Assembly: GCA_038503035.1 (NCBI GenBank)
Contig: JAVSML010021663.1
Span: 186,001 to 250,000, forward strand
Reading direction: 5' to 3'
Origin: Crocodylus rhombifer
Taxonomy: Eukaryota > Chordata > Crocodylia > Crocodylidae
DNA length: 64,000 bases
In this document: one piece after another, positions 20,891 through 33,100 of the stretch
Numbering within the stretch: position 1 is the first letter of the stretch
Layout of the letters: the number at the start of each line of letters is the position of its first letter
Notes under the pieces: generated by a model
The model's database searches: none
Told to the model about the DNA's origin: nothing
Seen by the model: only the letters and a program-made list of their open reading frames with translations
Program-made: the position numbers and the translations under genes

Positions 20891-21994
20891 TCAGCTGTTG
20901 ACAGAACTAAACATCCTCTACTTCTATTCAGTCCCTTGCTTCTGTGTCACACCAGGGACCAGATGCAGGTTTATGTTTTTGTGATGTAGGCATTTGCCAA
21001 CAACAAACTGATCTGAGACTAATCAACCCAGTTCACTGGCTTCTAACTATCTATTAGAATAGCTTTTAGTCACTACCAATGTAGGCTGGATTACAAATAA
21101 ACTTGGTCATTATAAACTAATCCAGTAGCTTATGTTTTTGCCTTTCCCACAAGCCCATGGTAATCATCAGTTTCTAGGACAAAGTCTTTGTACTGCAAAC
21201 TGGAATTGTCCAAGCCACTTACACATATCCTTTTATTTATTAGATACATTGTCACACCAGGTACAACTTTCTTTTGCTTGTATTTTGACCACATTTCCAG
21301 TTAAACAGTCATTAACTAACTGACTTCATGTATATTTTATGTCATCAACCCTGTTTCACCACATAGGCCCTCAAATCTTAGTAAACGAAATTACTAACAG
21401 TTTTCTTTAAAAGATCCCTTTTCCCCCTTGCAGCATTCGGTAAGCCACATTAATAATAACAGTAATTATATGCAAACAGCCAGGAGAATATATTATTTAA
21501 ACCAGAATACAAGAATATGTACCTCCATTCCAATAATGCTAGAGCTAATACAGAGAATTATATGTAACATCCTCCCTTTGATCTGCCAAAATTTTTTTTA
21601 CACATAACACTCTACCCAGCTAACTTTAAAAAGTAGCACCTTTGTGGCAAAAGTCAATGTTTCTTTTCAGAGAGTCAGCAAGGGGAATCTTTTGGTCTTT
21701 CACAGCACCTGGAAATCCTGTACCAGTAGTACTCACATCTGGGTTGTCTAATGTTTCTGAAAATCATTCTTTGATTCAGAGATAACATTTAACAAGATGA
21801 TGTAATTTACCTGGAAATCAAACAGAAAATATTTAACATTGTATCAGCCACATCCCTAAATATAATGTATCATTAGTCCTCAATAACAAAATAACAAAAT
21901 AACAAACAACAAAATAACACTGTAGAGTCTCAGACGACACTTTTACCTGTGCAAATGTGCATGGGTTGTTGGGTTGTATTCAACTAAAAGACAA
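20891..21994. other. Intergenic, nothing identified apart from a simple repeat
   Basis: AT-rich sequence. A short (AATAAC)n-like simple repeat occurs at about 21883-21920. I see no coding or repeat boundary otherwise. Confidence 0.5.
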
Positions 21995-22356
21995 GGGAGT
22001 GTCTACACATGTAGTTATGCATGCCTAAACTTAATGCACCTTTGTTTAAGGTGCATTAAGGTGATTTAGGCATATGTATACACGTAGATATGCTAATGCA
22101 CATTAAGGCACGTTAAATTTATACTGGCATAGCTAAGTTGCATTAGTGCACGTGAAGCTGCGCTAATGCATATTAAGCATCTACATGTGAACTAATGTTG
22201 CTTTGCTATGCCAGCTTAAATTTGGTACTTGCTTTAAGCAGGTATCAAATTTAGGTGGGATTAGCCTAAAATCGCCATTTTTAAGGCACATTAAGGATAC
22301 ACGTGTGGCAATTTTTAGCCTAATCCCACTTAAAAGGGCCACATGTAGATAAGCCC
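21995..22356. mobile_element. Miniature DNA element with GGG-GTCTACA-type ends
   Basis: The left end is GGGAGTGTCTACACATGTAG and the right end, read inward, is GGGCTTATCTACATGTGGCC. The interior is built of inverted and repeated pieces such as GCACATTAAGG / CTTAATGCACC, GGCATAGC / GCTATGCC and CTAATCCCACTT / GGTGGGATTAG, so the whole unit can fold back. I see no clear target duplication. Confidence 0.7.
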
Positions 22357-24219
22357 AAGGATGCCCCTTTCTATTCTGTGTAAAACTAGTCTGTCAGTTT
22401 CTCTCTCAATTCCTCCTGTCTGACTACTGTCACTTTCAGTTTTGAAATTCAACGAAGAAGAAGAAATGAAACTTAATATGCCATATGTAAGAGAACAGTG
22501 AGATTCTAGACATTCTGGAACTGAACAAGAAGATGACAGCTTTGGAACCGGTTTCAGTGGGAATTGGAAAGAGACCTTTGACCATTTCTAGCTCAGAGCT
22601 TCACCATGCCTTGTGGCACTGCTTTCAGACATACCATGCTAATCTATATGCACTACCTGCTCCTCTGTTGTAAGCAGTGTAGTTGTGTCCCCCAACTGGG
22701 CTACTTACCACTGCTGAGTGACAGTTGTCCCACCCCCCACACTGTGTGGACATGGCCACACTGCTTCCAGCTAGGGATGTAGCATCTTAAAAACAGCACA
22801 GCATGCCTGAGGATTGTGCACAGTAATTTTATGCCTTTTCATTTTCAACTACATTGTGGCTTTAGTTGACAATATACAATATACAATAATACTAAAAAAT
22901 CTCCAAGTAACTTAAACAGTCAGAGACTTTTCCACAAGTCAGCGGCTGACAGGTGTGCTCCAAGTTAAACCCTTTCCCCTTCTCTAAGTGCCATTCTTAG
23001 TCCTGCCCTGTAGAGTGGGATTCGAGCCTCAGGCCAGGGCATCATGGAGAGAGCAGAGACAGAATGCTGCACGTGGAGGTGTCACTAGCAAGAACCGGGT
23101 TAACCCTCCCCAGCCTTCCTTTTTTCTTTTTTAGTCAGTAAGCAACAGTAGCCAGATTTGCTATGGTGTGGGGTTGACATTCCTGAAGTGCTGGCAGCCA
23201 AATCTTCCACCGCAGAGTAAAGAGTTACCCTGGAATCCTATCTATAGACTTGTAACTCAGGGAAATATTTTGTTTTAACAGCTGAGTAAAATATCATGAG
23301 GCTTTTCACTATCATCATGATACAGAGAAGGAAATGGGTCTCGTGTCCAGGCTGGTCTTCCTCAACCAGTTTCTGGGCTGACTTAAGTAAAATGGATACA
23401 AACACTTTCCCCTTAAACATAGACTGAGATTTTCAAAGCCAGCTGGGGGAGATGGATGCACATTTCCATTGAAAATCCTACCTTAACTATCTATAGAGTA
23501 ATGCATGATTAATTTGGGTATGTGACACGTCCTTGGGTGTCACTAATCTAATGAGGCAATTTAGACTCCAGGAACAATAATGTAACATTTTCTACATATC
23601 CATCCATGAAATGCATCGTTTTAATGGTAGAAAAATAAGGCACTTAGAGCAATGCCACCACAGGCAAAGTTTCCATGGGCCTAATACAATTTCAGTTAGG
23701 TGTTGTAGGCATGACTCTGCTGCAAATAACAACATGTCATTAGAAGGCATCCATATTGTATTGTTTTCCTGACTTTTCTTGGAAAAGGAGAATGAGCTCC
23801 CTATGTAGCAAGGCCCGTACTCTGAACATTCCCCTGCCTTTCCAGCTAGTGGGATGAGAACAGTTGTGTAGTATGTGGATTCTTTCCTGGATGAGATGCA
23901 GTTAAAGTCAGTTAACCTTATTTAAAAGAAGGTACAAAGGATCTGCCTCCCCATATACACATAGTTTTGTGGTACGTCAATACAACACAGCAGTTTCCTT
24001 TACAAACCTTCCATGGTGCTTTCTGTTTTTCTTACTAGATGTCTTTACCTGAAATGTATGGAGGGGTATTTGAACTGATGAAAGCATAGATTTATCAGCA
24101 TGAAATCAGTCCCTGAAGTGGCTTCAGCTTGCACAGACATGCTTTCTCTTTCATTAGCTGTCAAAAATACTCGGAAGAAAATTATCTCCTAAAGCAAACC
24201 TGCCAGCATCCATTCACTT
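22357..24219. other. Intergenic, nothing identified
   Basis: Mostly unique-looking sequence. No exon, RNA gene or repeat boundary could be supported. Confidence 0.45.
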
Positions 24220-24455
24220 CAGGGGCAGGCAATCTTTTCTGGCTGCAGACTGGAACAACCCAACCCAGGTCATTGGTGGAAAAACAGGCATTAGCACCTG
24301 GCTGCCATCACTGTTTTTCTCTGTGGGTGGCATAGGGAAAGTACCTACAGTTGAAGCCCGCTGTTGCTGAATGTTGCCAAAGTCCCAGTGTCTGTGAACT
24401 ACATCCAGTTCCATGGGCCAGATCTAGCCTGCAGGCTGTAAGTTGCTGACCCCTG
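24220..24455. mobile_element. hAT-type miniature element (236 bp)
   Basis: The left end is CAGGGGCAGGCAATCTTTTC and the right end, read inward, is CAGGGGTCAGCAACTTACAG. These are typical CAGGGG-type hAT ends. The flanking 8-mers no longer match well, which suggests an old insertion. It lies 48 bp before the next hAT element. Confidence 0.65.
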
Positions 24456-24503
24456 ACTTAAACCACTTAAGCCATGGTCTCAGGACCACAAATGACCAAT
24501 TAG

Positions 24504-25283
24504 TAGGGGTGTGCAAAACGGGCCATATTCAATTCAGATTTGGCCCAAATCTGGGACAGCGATTTGATTTGTTGATTTGGATCACTGTCCTTGATTCGAT
24601 TTGGAGAACCAACGATTTGGCCATAGATACAGCTTTAAATATTTTTTCTACATACCTCAAGGTGCCAGCAGGGCTTGTGACTGCTGTGATTCTGGGGTGG
24701 ATGAAGTGTCCCACAGGAGCATGGGAGGGTGGGGGACCCTGCGTGCTTGTGTGAACCTGGAAGTGGATTAGAATTACTTCCAGTTCACTTTGGGGTCTTC
24801 CAGGGAGCACACGGGGGGGAACCCCTGGGCCCCCCCGGCTCAGCAATTGGCCATGGGGAGACCCCAGGTGCTCCCCCAACCCAGGAGGCACCAGTTGCCA
24901 AGCTGGGAAGGTGCGGGGGGGGGGGGCGGGGAGGGCTCTCCAGCATGCTCTCCAGCATGCTTCTGGTCCACTTCTGGGTCTGTTGCTGAGCACCCTGGGG
25001 CCCCCCTGCCCCCGTGCTCCCATGGGATGCTCCATCTGCCCCAGTATCACAGCATTCACAAGCTGCCTGGTACGTTGAGGTATACAGAAAATACATTTAA
25101 AGCTGTGTCTATGTCCAAATCGCCGAATCTTTCCAAATCTCTCTGAATTGACATGGAGGGTTCCAATTCAATTCGCAGAGATTAAAGGGTCTCCTGATTC
25201 AATATGGATTCAGAGATTCAGCCACTGAATCGGGCCAAATCTCCATCAGATCAAATAGGGGACCAAAGCTTCACACAATCCTA
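24504..25283. mobile_element. Foldback hAT-type element (780 bp) with perfect 8-bp duplication
   Basis: The element is flanked by CCAATTAG at 24496-24503 and again at 25284-25291, a perfect 8-bp duplication. Its ends are TAGGGGTGTGCAAA and, read inward from the right, TAGGATTGTGTGAA. The two outer portions (about 24504-24775 and 24955-25283) are inverted copies. For example ACAGCTTTAAAT, CATACCTCAA and GACTGCTGTGATTCTGGGG on the left match the right arm read backwards. The central GC-rich part gives long spurious frames. No transposase is present. Confidence 0.85.
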
Positions 25284-25291
25284 CCAATTAG

Positions 25292-25893
25292 CATCCAGAG
25301 CCAAGGGTACAAATTTAAAGAAATGAGGCCTTAACTATGGGAATTTTTGGGATGCAAAGGGAGTTGCTACTGCTATGTAACAGTCATTTTGCCCTTGTGT
25401 ATTTTGATTTAAAGGATGAGTTCACTGTGAACAGTGAGTCTGTAGATGGAAGCAGCTTAGTCCTGAGGACACAGTACCTCACTCATCCTTTGACTCTTGC
25501 AACTATTTGGAGGAGAACCCATCTCTTAACTCTGCATTTGTGCAGTGCCCAGCTCAGTAGGGCCTTGCTCTTGGTAATGTTGGCACAGGTGCAAATAACT
25601 GGAAGGTTGCTCTGACCTGGATCAGCTGCCAATAGCCAACCCCACAGGGGCTATTCTGCTATCAGGGATCAAAGAAGCATCAGAGTATCCTTGCCATGTC
25701 TCCTACATTGACAGGTGGGAGTGGGTGGCATAGAGCACTTGCAGCATCTACTTATGGATTCCTTACTGCAAGGATGATTTTCTTTAATTTAGATCAGTTG
25801 AGTTAGGGGCATTTTGCCCTAGTAAAGCAGCATGTAGGGACCACAGTGTGGCTTATGAACAGAATTCCAGGAACAGTAATTTTTCTCTTACTT
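25292..25893. other. Intergenic, nothing identified
   Basis: Between two hAT-type elements. A 92-codon frame at 25337-25615 has no recognisable similarity and no gene context. Confidence 0.45.
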
Positions 25894-27410
25894 CAGTGTT
25901 ATTCAACATTTTTTAAGATTTCATAGATTTCATAGACATTAGGGCTGGAAGGGACCTCAGAAGATTATTGAGTCCAGCCCCCTGCCCAAAGGGCAGGAAG
26001 TCAGCTGGGGTCATGGGATCCCAGCAGGATAAGCATCCAATTTGCTCTTGAAGGTGTTCACTGTAGGCGCTTGAACCACCTCCGATGGCAGGCTGTTCCA
26101 GACCTTGGGGGCTCAGACAGTAAAGAAATTCTTCCTTATGTCCAGCCTGAAATGGTCTTGTAGTAGTTTATAACCGTTCGACCTCATCATCCCCTGGGGC
26201 ACTCTGGTGAACAAATGTTCCCCGAGATACTGGTGGTCAACCCCGATAAACTTATAGGTGGCCATCAGATCGCCCCTGAGCCTGAATTTTTCCAGGCTAA
26301 AGAGCCCCTTGGCTCTCAGCCTGTTGTCGTGAGGTCTGTTTTCCTGACCTCTGATCATGCATGTAGCTCTTCTCTGGACTCTCTCAATCTTCTCCACATC
26401 CTTTTTGAATTGTGGAGCCCAAAACTGGACACAGTACTCCAGCTGCGGCCTCACCAAGGCTGAGTACAAGGGGAGAATGATGTCCTGGGATTTGCTTGAG
26501 AAGCATCTATGGATGCAAGCCAGCTTTTTGGTCACTTTACTAGCCGCAGCATCACATTGCAGGCTCATGTTCATCTTGTGGTTAATGATGACCCCCAAGT
26601 CTCTTTCTTCCATAGTGCTAGCCAGCATAGCACTGCTGAGCCTATAAGGGTGCTGCAGGTTTTTCCCCCCAAAGCGGAGAACCTTGCATTTTTCAGCGTT
26701 AAACACCATCAGGTTCTTGTCTGCCCATTTGCTGAGCCTGTCTAGGTCAGCCTGGATCGCCCTCCTGTCTTCAGGTGTGGATGCCTTGCCCCAAAGTTTG
26801 GTGTCATTGGCAAACTTGGCCAGTCCACTTCTGAATCCAATGTCCACATCATTAATGAAGATGTTGAACAATATGGGTCCAAGGACAGAGCCTTGGGGGA
26901 CCCCATTGGTCACAGGGCACCATGATGATTGACTTCCATCAGTTACCACTCTCAGGGTCTGACCACGGAGCCAGTTCTCCAGCCAATGGATCGTGGTGGA
27001 CCCAAGGCCACAATTGGCCAGTTTTGACAAGAGGTGATCATGGGATACCAGATTGAAGGCTTTTTTGAAGTCATGATATATGACATCAATCTCTTCTCCC
27101 TTGTCCAGGTGATAGGTCACCTGGTTGTAGAAGGTAATGAGATTGGTCAAGCAAGACCTACCTGCAACAAACCCATGCTGGCTATCCCTCAGGATGTTGA
27201 CATTTGCCAATTTAAATTTATGAACCCCTAAAAAGTTTTGAAAAGAGGTGAGGACCCTTTTTGGAAATTTTGAATGGAGGTGCAGACCCCTTTGAACTGT
27301 AAGTGTGGGTATTCACATACTCATGATTCATCATAGTCATCTTTTGTGGACCACTTAGGCATAGTCTGCAGACCCCCGGGGTTCTGTTGACCACAGGTTT
27401 AAAACCATAG
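25894..27410. mobile_element. hAT-type element split by a CR1 insertion
   Basis: The outer left piece starts CAGTGTTATTCAACATTTTT and the outer right piece ends GGTTTAAAACCATAG, which read inward is CTATGGTTTTAAACC. The flanking 8-mers TCTTACTT (25886-25893) and TGTTACTT (27411-27418) agree at 7 of 8 positions. Only about 25 bp of the left part and about 195 bp of the right part remain outside the CR1 copy. The CR1 therefore inserted after the hAT element. Confidence 0.6.
25917..27213 (-). mobile_element. CR1 LINE, 5'-truncated, with long reverse-transcriptase frame
   Basis: The minus strand carries an open frame of 365 codons (27210-26113). Visible blocks include ILRDSQHGFVAGRSCLTNLI, DVIYHDFKKAFNLVSHDHLL, GVPQGSVLGPILFNIFIND, then FANDTKLWG, ERDLGVIINHKMNM and RPQLEYCVQFWAPQFKKD. 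This is the palm and thumb region of a CR1 reverse transcriptase. The catalytic FADD box reads FAND, so one metal-binding Asp is replaced. An in-frame TGA follows FFTV, after which KVWNSLPSEVVQAPTVN continues the family sequence. The 3' tail has CTATGAAAT repeats next to 25917. The 5' end is missing. The copy is inactive but among the least decayed repeats here. Confidence 0.95.
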
Positions 27411-27418
27411 TGTTACTT

Positions 27419-28245
27419 ACACTGATGCCAATCTGGAATATCTCCACAGAGATTATTACTGCTATTCCACTGAAAAAACTAAACGGAAGAATCAGGTCCA
27501 TGACCTGCCCCACAGAAATTACTGGGAGAGTTATGTAAGTGAAAGTGTTATGGTCTGTTTGTACAACATGGCTGTTCCCTTTGTAGACATCCATGTTGCA
27601 TTCTCTTCCTGTTACCCCAGTTTCTGAACCACTGGTCCATTGGGATTGCACAGGAATTATTTAGAGCAGAAGCTGTCTCCTCATCCTACAACACTTCTCT
27701 CTCCAAGTTCTGCTTGGTGGGCTTAGCCAGTGACCTTGATGCAGATGTTTCCAAAATGTGTTCTGAGGAGCAAATGTTCCCTCAAGCACTCTGCAGTTGC
27801 TGAGTCAGGGTTAGTTTGTGGCAAGTGACCTTTGGGTGGAATGGAATTTAGGTACCAGCTTTTGAAAATCCAGCCCTCGATAAGCCATAATGGAAGGTAT
27901 ATGCACAAGTCAACATATTCTGGGGCTTCATTTTCAGTTTTTAAATGTGTTGTATTTAGATTATCTTTAATGTTTTCATTTACAATGTTATTTTTAGCCA
28001 TGCTGACAAATTGCCAGTGCAGTTCTCAGTGTCATGTTTCGGTATCTGCTTGCTGGCCCACATTCTCTTTCTGAGTCTGGTCTGTAAATATAAGAGCCAG
28101 CACACTTGACTCCAGGAGGTGGTGGAAAGACATTTTCAGTGCAGGAGGGGGTCAGCATCTCAGCCATGATTTGCAAGGCAAATGAGAATCCATTTATTGT
28201 CCATTTCTCCTTTTACTTATCTTGCTGTTCAACAAGGGGACATTG
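27419..28245. other. Intergenic, nothing identified
   Basis: No repeat boundary or coding exon is recognised. The frames on both strands are short and overlapping. Confidence 0.45.
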
Positions 28246-28247
28246 AA

Positions 28248-28572
28248 CGTGGCTACACATGCAATTACAGTGCCTAAATAAACTGCGGAACTTATTTCTC
28301 TGCAGCTAATTGCTCCTGGGTATGCTATTTGAATGTGTGCCCAGGAGCAATAACTCTAGAACAATAAGCATCACAGTTTAGTCAGGCACATCACACAGAG
28401 TCCAGGTGAAGAAGTCCCAGCTGGCAGAGGACCCTAGGGGTCAAGTACCATCCTGCTGCAGAGTAAATAAGTTTATTCCAGCCTAATAGTGGAGCACGTG
28501 TAGACACTAGATGTTTACTGTTTAACTAATTAGTCAACTGTCCAGTAAACAACCCATGTAGATGTGCCTATT
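28248..28572. mobile_element. Miniature DNA element with (G)TGGCTACACATG-type ends
   Basis: The left end reads CGTGGCTACACATGCAATTA. The right end, read inward, reads AGGCACATCTACATGGGTTG. Internal pairs such as GCTCCTGGGTATGC / GCCCAGGAGC and ACTGTTTAACTAATTAGTCA suggest a foldback interior. It is placed with the group of GTCTACA-ended miniature elements in this window. Confidence 0.5.
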
Positions 28573-29999
28573 ATAATGTAATTACTCAGGCATTGCTAAG
28601 TGATTTTTCCTCCCTTACGTAGTAATATAAAACCACTCAGATCTTAACAGTGTCTGAGACCAGGGGTTTGCTTTCTTCTCCATGAAGCAAGTTAGTGTCA
28701 TGTTACTGACTCTCTCAGCCCCTACACAGCAGTCTCTGCAACGTCACAGCTTCATGAGTCAGGATTTTCTGTAAAAAAAGTCACGTCAAGATGCTAGGGC
28801 AGAAATTTCCCCAGCTCCTTAGAACACGGCTTTCCTTGTAGGATCTCTGTTGAGAGAAACAAGTGCAAATGTCAGAGGGTACCAGTGGGTGCCAGAGCTA
28901 GATTTTGCAAAGCTTGGAGTCTTTCCATGCTGGACAAAGGAAGCACTCAGTAAGACTCATGAGCATTTGTATGACTCAAGTGCTTTGATAATTGCTGTTG
29001 GAATGCAGTGTGTGAAACTCCATGAACCTGCAATTCAGCCAGCCATCTAGACGGAAGTGTCAGAGTGGGTTTGCTAATGCAAGGGTGTCTTTGAAGTTGT
29101 TCTCTAGGCACTCTTTGCTACTGGTTTCCTTCAACACTAAAGAAACTCCATTGAACTGATATGTTGGTTGTGGCTGTTGCTATTGGCAAGAAAAATGAAA
29201 GGCCCTACTGGACATGATCTGATCTCATAGCGACGTGCAGACAGCCCATTGCTCATTGATTCATTACATCAGGAGGGCTTTATACTCATTTGAGGCTTCA
29301 TGCTTTGTGATAACAGGAAATTTTTTTTCTGTGTAAATGTGGAATGTTCACGGACTTTTAAGTCTTTGGTATTTCCTTTCCTAAAATGATACAAATATTA
29401 TGACTACTTTTACTAACACCCCCAGCAACTTATTTGTTCATCATAAAATACTTGGCAAAAGAAAGCAAACATCGTTATTGCTATTCTACAGATGGAGACC
29501 CTGAAGCATGTAGGGCATGGACAGATACACATATACTTGATGTCATTAATTTACATTAATTTTGCATACCAATGTAAATTACCCTGGGATCAGGACTGAG
29601 GAACCTAGGGCTACCCTAGGGTTGTTCCCACAGTAAGTGGCTGTTACTGTGCCTCTTTACTAGGTAGCAGGGGAGCTAGTATGAATCAGCTTGTCTGGAA
29701 TTTGCAATAAAAATATCTAAACCCTGCTTAGAATTTAATCTCCCCTTAAAATACCTGGACAGCCTTGTGAAATAGACTCTGGAAAGGTGAGATTCCTTTC
29801 TTTAAAGGGAGTGTTTGTGTTCATAGAGAAGAACTTAGATCTTTCATCTGCATTGTGTCATATGATGCTTTATTCTGAATGTCTGGTGCACATACTGGAT
29901 CTGTTTCAAATTTGGAACATTTACAAAGTGGAGAAGAACAACTGCAGTGCACACAAAAGGTCTTCTCAGAAGGACAGTAACACCACCCCCTGGCTATGT
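28573..29999. other. Intergenic; one MIR-like scrap
   Basis: At about 29478-29515 the stretch ATTGCTATTCTACAGATGGAGACCCTGAAGC resembles the MIR core in minus orientation. A segment near 29520-29600 (GGGCATGGACAGATACACATA, then repeated ATGTAAATTA) may belong to another miniature element, but its ends are not clear. Nothing else is supported. Confidence 0.4.
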
Positions 30000-30180
30000 A
30001 AGATGACATTTTATCTGTAGATCTCAAAGTGCCTAAGGTGTACATCATTATCTCCATGTTTAAAGTTGGGGAAGCAGATGTACCGGGAGGGCTAGTCCAA
30101 CTTCACTATGAAGCAGACCCAGGACTCAAACACAGATGCCTGAATCCAAGCCAATGCCCTAACTACTAGACTCTACTGTT
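30000..30180 (-). repeat. MIR-like SINE, minus strand
   Basis: The plus strand reads ATTATCTCCATGTTTAAAGT, GGGGAAGCAGATGTACC, then ACCCAGGACTCAAACACAG and CAATGCCCTAACTACTAGAC. Read backwards this is a tRNA-like head (TAGTAGTTAGGGCATTGGC as A box, TGTTTGAGTCCTGG as B box) followed by the MIR core. The order and spacing fit a full-length but diverged copy. Confidence 0.7.
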
Positions 30181-33100
30181 TTAATAGCTCCTCTGTGAGT
30201 AGACTCTACCCATGCCTTTGTGCCAGATGATGTGATGGACAGACAGACAGAGGGTTTTGCATCTTGCTCCCACTCTCAGACACTGGACTCTGGTCTAGAT
30301 AGATCTCAAGTCTGAGCCAGTCTGACCACTCCTGCATTCCTTTGGTCTGAGAGGTCTGTCCAGCACTTGGTCCTGTTACTGATTATGAGAGTTTTAATGA
30401 CACTCCAAGTTTCTGCAGCCCTTTCAAAAGCAGAGGGTAATTTTCCTTGAGTTTCATGAAACTGGGAATTAGGGAGTTGATTCTCCAGGGTATACAGCAT
30501 GCCACATAAAGGAACTATTGCCTACCCCCTCTCTGCCCATCCCTATCAGTAAAGCAGCCTCTTTGAGATAGCATCCTTTGAGAGATTGAGGCATGGGAAA
30601 GAAATGCTGGGGAGAGCAGGAAAAGGAAACTGCTGAGTATGCAAAAGCATAACAAGAAGAAAATAAACATGTTGAAAAAAAATCTATACTGTGAAACAAG
30701 CTTTGCAATAAAAATATGATTGAAAGGGCCCATGCAGGCACTTGGACAGTTCGGGGAGGTAGGTGTGGTGTACTGGCCAGGGCTTTGTTCTGGAAGGGGG
30801 GCGAGTGGGGGATAACTGTTTCCTTCTTGGCTGTCAGAGCCTGCAGGCTCTGCTCTGAAAATGTCACTGCCTGCTTTTGCATGGCTAGGGTCACACCCTC
30901 AGGATGGCCTGTATTCTCTTTTTCCCCACCCAAACTCTCTGTGTTCAACTGAACCGTCCATCTTGACAGAATCGCCGGACGTTGGTGTGTCCTTGCCTGG
31001 CTGTTCTTGAGCACCTGTTCCCAGAGACCCACTCCAAACCCAGAAGTACATGTGTTAAAATGCTCCTGGGCATCCCTGTTGCTTCCATGATCCCAGTTTC
31101 TCGCATGCTTGAGAGCAACCACTGGGGGTGACCCCAGAGCAGCCTCACCCTGTCAGTCTGGAGAGTGCCTGTGGGTGTGGGTGGGCAGGCTGTGCTGCAG
31201 ACAGCCAGGTTGGGACACGTTGCTGCCTCTGCAGACAGGCCCACTGTGTCTATGCTAACTGCAGTGACCTGCACTTCACCCTGCCCCAAAGCGCTTCTTG
31301 AGAGTACCCAGATGTCCCATCTCCCTCCCTACTCTTGGTAGAAGCTTCATGGCTCCCCCTGTTTGAAGTATCTTCTTGAAGATACTGCTTAACTAATGGG
31401 GAGCAGCGTGCCAAAGGAAGTGGGACGTTCAGTTTCCTTCGAAACAAAACAGTCCACCATAGCAACACTGCATGACCCTCCTAGCCCATATACAAGCCAA
31501 ATCATTCCCCGTTTTCTGCCCCAGACTTGTGTGGTCAGCAGCCAGGAGGCAGCTTGGAGCAGGAGAGACTGAGAATGCTCTTCAGGCTAATCATGAAGTA
31601 TCTATCAAAACTATTTTGTCTGTAAGTCTGTGGCCCATGGCCCTAAAAGAGCAGAAGTCCACTATGATGAACAGGGAGAAGAGTGGCCCAGAGCTCCCTG
31701 GAAATGGCAGGTAGACCAAGGCCACAGAAAAGAGGATCCTTCTGCCAGTTGCTGCTGGCTGGGATGAAGGGCATTGGCTGATGAGACCAGTCCTCAGATT
31801 GAACCCTGATGTCCAAGCTGGACCAGGAGTGGCAGGTGATGACCTGGAAATAGGGTCACTTTGGGCTCATGCCCCTGAGAATAGCAGCCTGCATGAGGGA
31901 GTGTCATGAGGGCCTTTTTGTGCAGCATTAACCTGTGTTCATTTCACGTGAGAGAAATAACAGACCCCGTGCAATCTGCATGATCTCTGAGGTGGAAATC
32001 ATCTTGCCTTAATTGGGACTCCTGTGAGCCAGGACATCACACTCGAAGTGGGGCGTCCCGAGGGGTGGCAGGTAGTGACAGCTGTCCTGTCAGTCACTCT
32101 CAGCTGTGGAAGGAGGGCGAGGTGGAGCACTAGTCCCAGGGTATTCTGGGGTGGCAGCCTCACTTAATTTTCAGGTTTTCCAATTTACTGATTTACTGTG
32201 TTTCCATTTTCCCCTTCATAAAGTCCTTCTCATTTAAGCCCTGGCACCCATTGTTTGTATGTGGAGACAGAAGCACTACAAGCAGTTTTGTGCCCCAGGG
32301 GCAGTGACGGTGACCTGTCTGGCAGGAACCATTACTGCATTCCCTCAAAAGCAGCGCCCAGGGCAGGTCACCCACCCTGGGCCATGCTGTCCTAAGGAGC
32401 AACATTGCTCATCATACCTCTGACCTGGATAAACCCTAGTTTCGTTTCTGGCTCTGGGATCTAGTCAGTGCTGTTTAAATTTCTGAGAGTACCTGTGGTA
32501 ACTGGACCCTGCCTTTTTCACTGCCAAATGAACCTAGACTTATATGCAGAACATGTTTTTTCTTTTTTTAGTAAATACATTTTTTCATGAAAAGTGTCTG
32601 CTGGCTGGAGCCTGTGACCAAGGAAGCTCGATGAGCTGGGTTGTAACCTGCACTTCTGGCGGGGAGCACTTTCTTTGGCGGCTTGGTGTGAGCAGGCTTC
32701 ACTGTAAATGTGTCTTGTATATACTTCCCTAAGCAGGACATCTAGATGCTCCTTTTACCCCAGAGGGAGATGGCGGTCGGGGCCTGGCAGCCGGGCCCAA
32801 AACCTGCTCCCTGGTTGGTTTTCCGTGACATACTGATTTGTCGTATTGGATGAGTGTTGTCCCCAGGTGAATACTGTAGTTTTGTAACTGTTTTGTTGCA
32901 AGTGTGGCCGTCTGGGCCTGAGGAGAAAGGAGAATGAGGGACCTGAAGGGCCAAGGTCCCAGGGAGGACAGAGTATGAGTCCCATGAAGGACGGGGAGAA
33001 AAGGAGTAGTCCTGGGGAGGACAGAGCAAAGTCCAAGTGAAGACAGAAGGAAGTCAAATGGCACAACAAAGACTTTGTTTTGGAGCAGAATCTGCTCTGT

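Noticed and set aside
24529..25059. 176-codon minus-strand frame
   Set aside because: It lies wholly inside the foldback hAT-type element and is a GC-rich chance frame without transposase motifs.
30469..31122. 217-codon minus-strand open frame
   Set aside because: It is the longest non-repeat frame in the intergenic part, but shows no domain, no family motif, no promoter or splice context, and a composition that changes abruptly along its length. Treated as chance.
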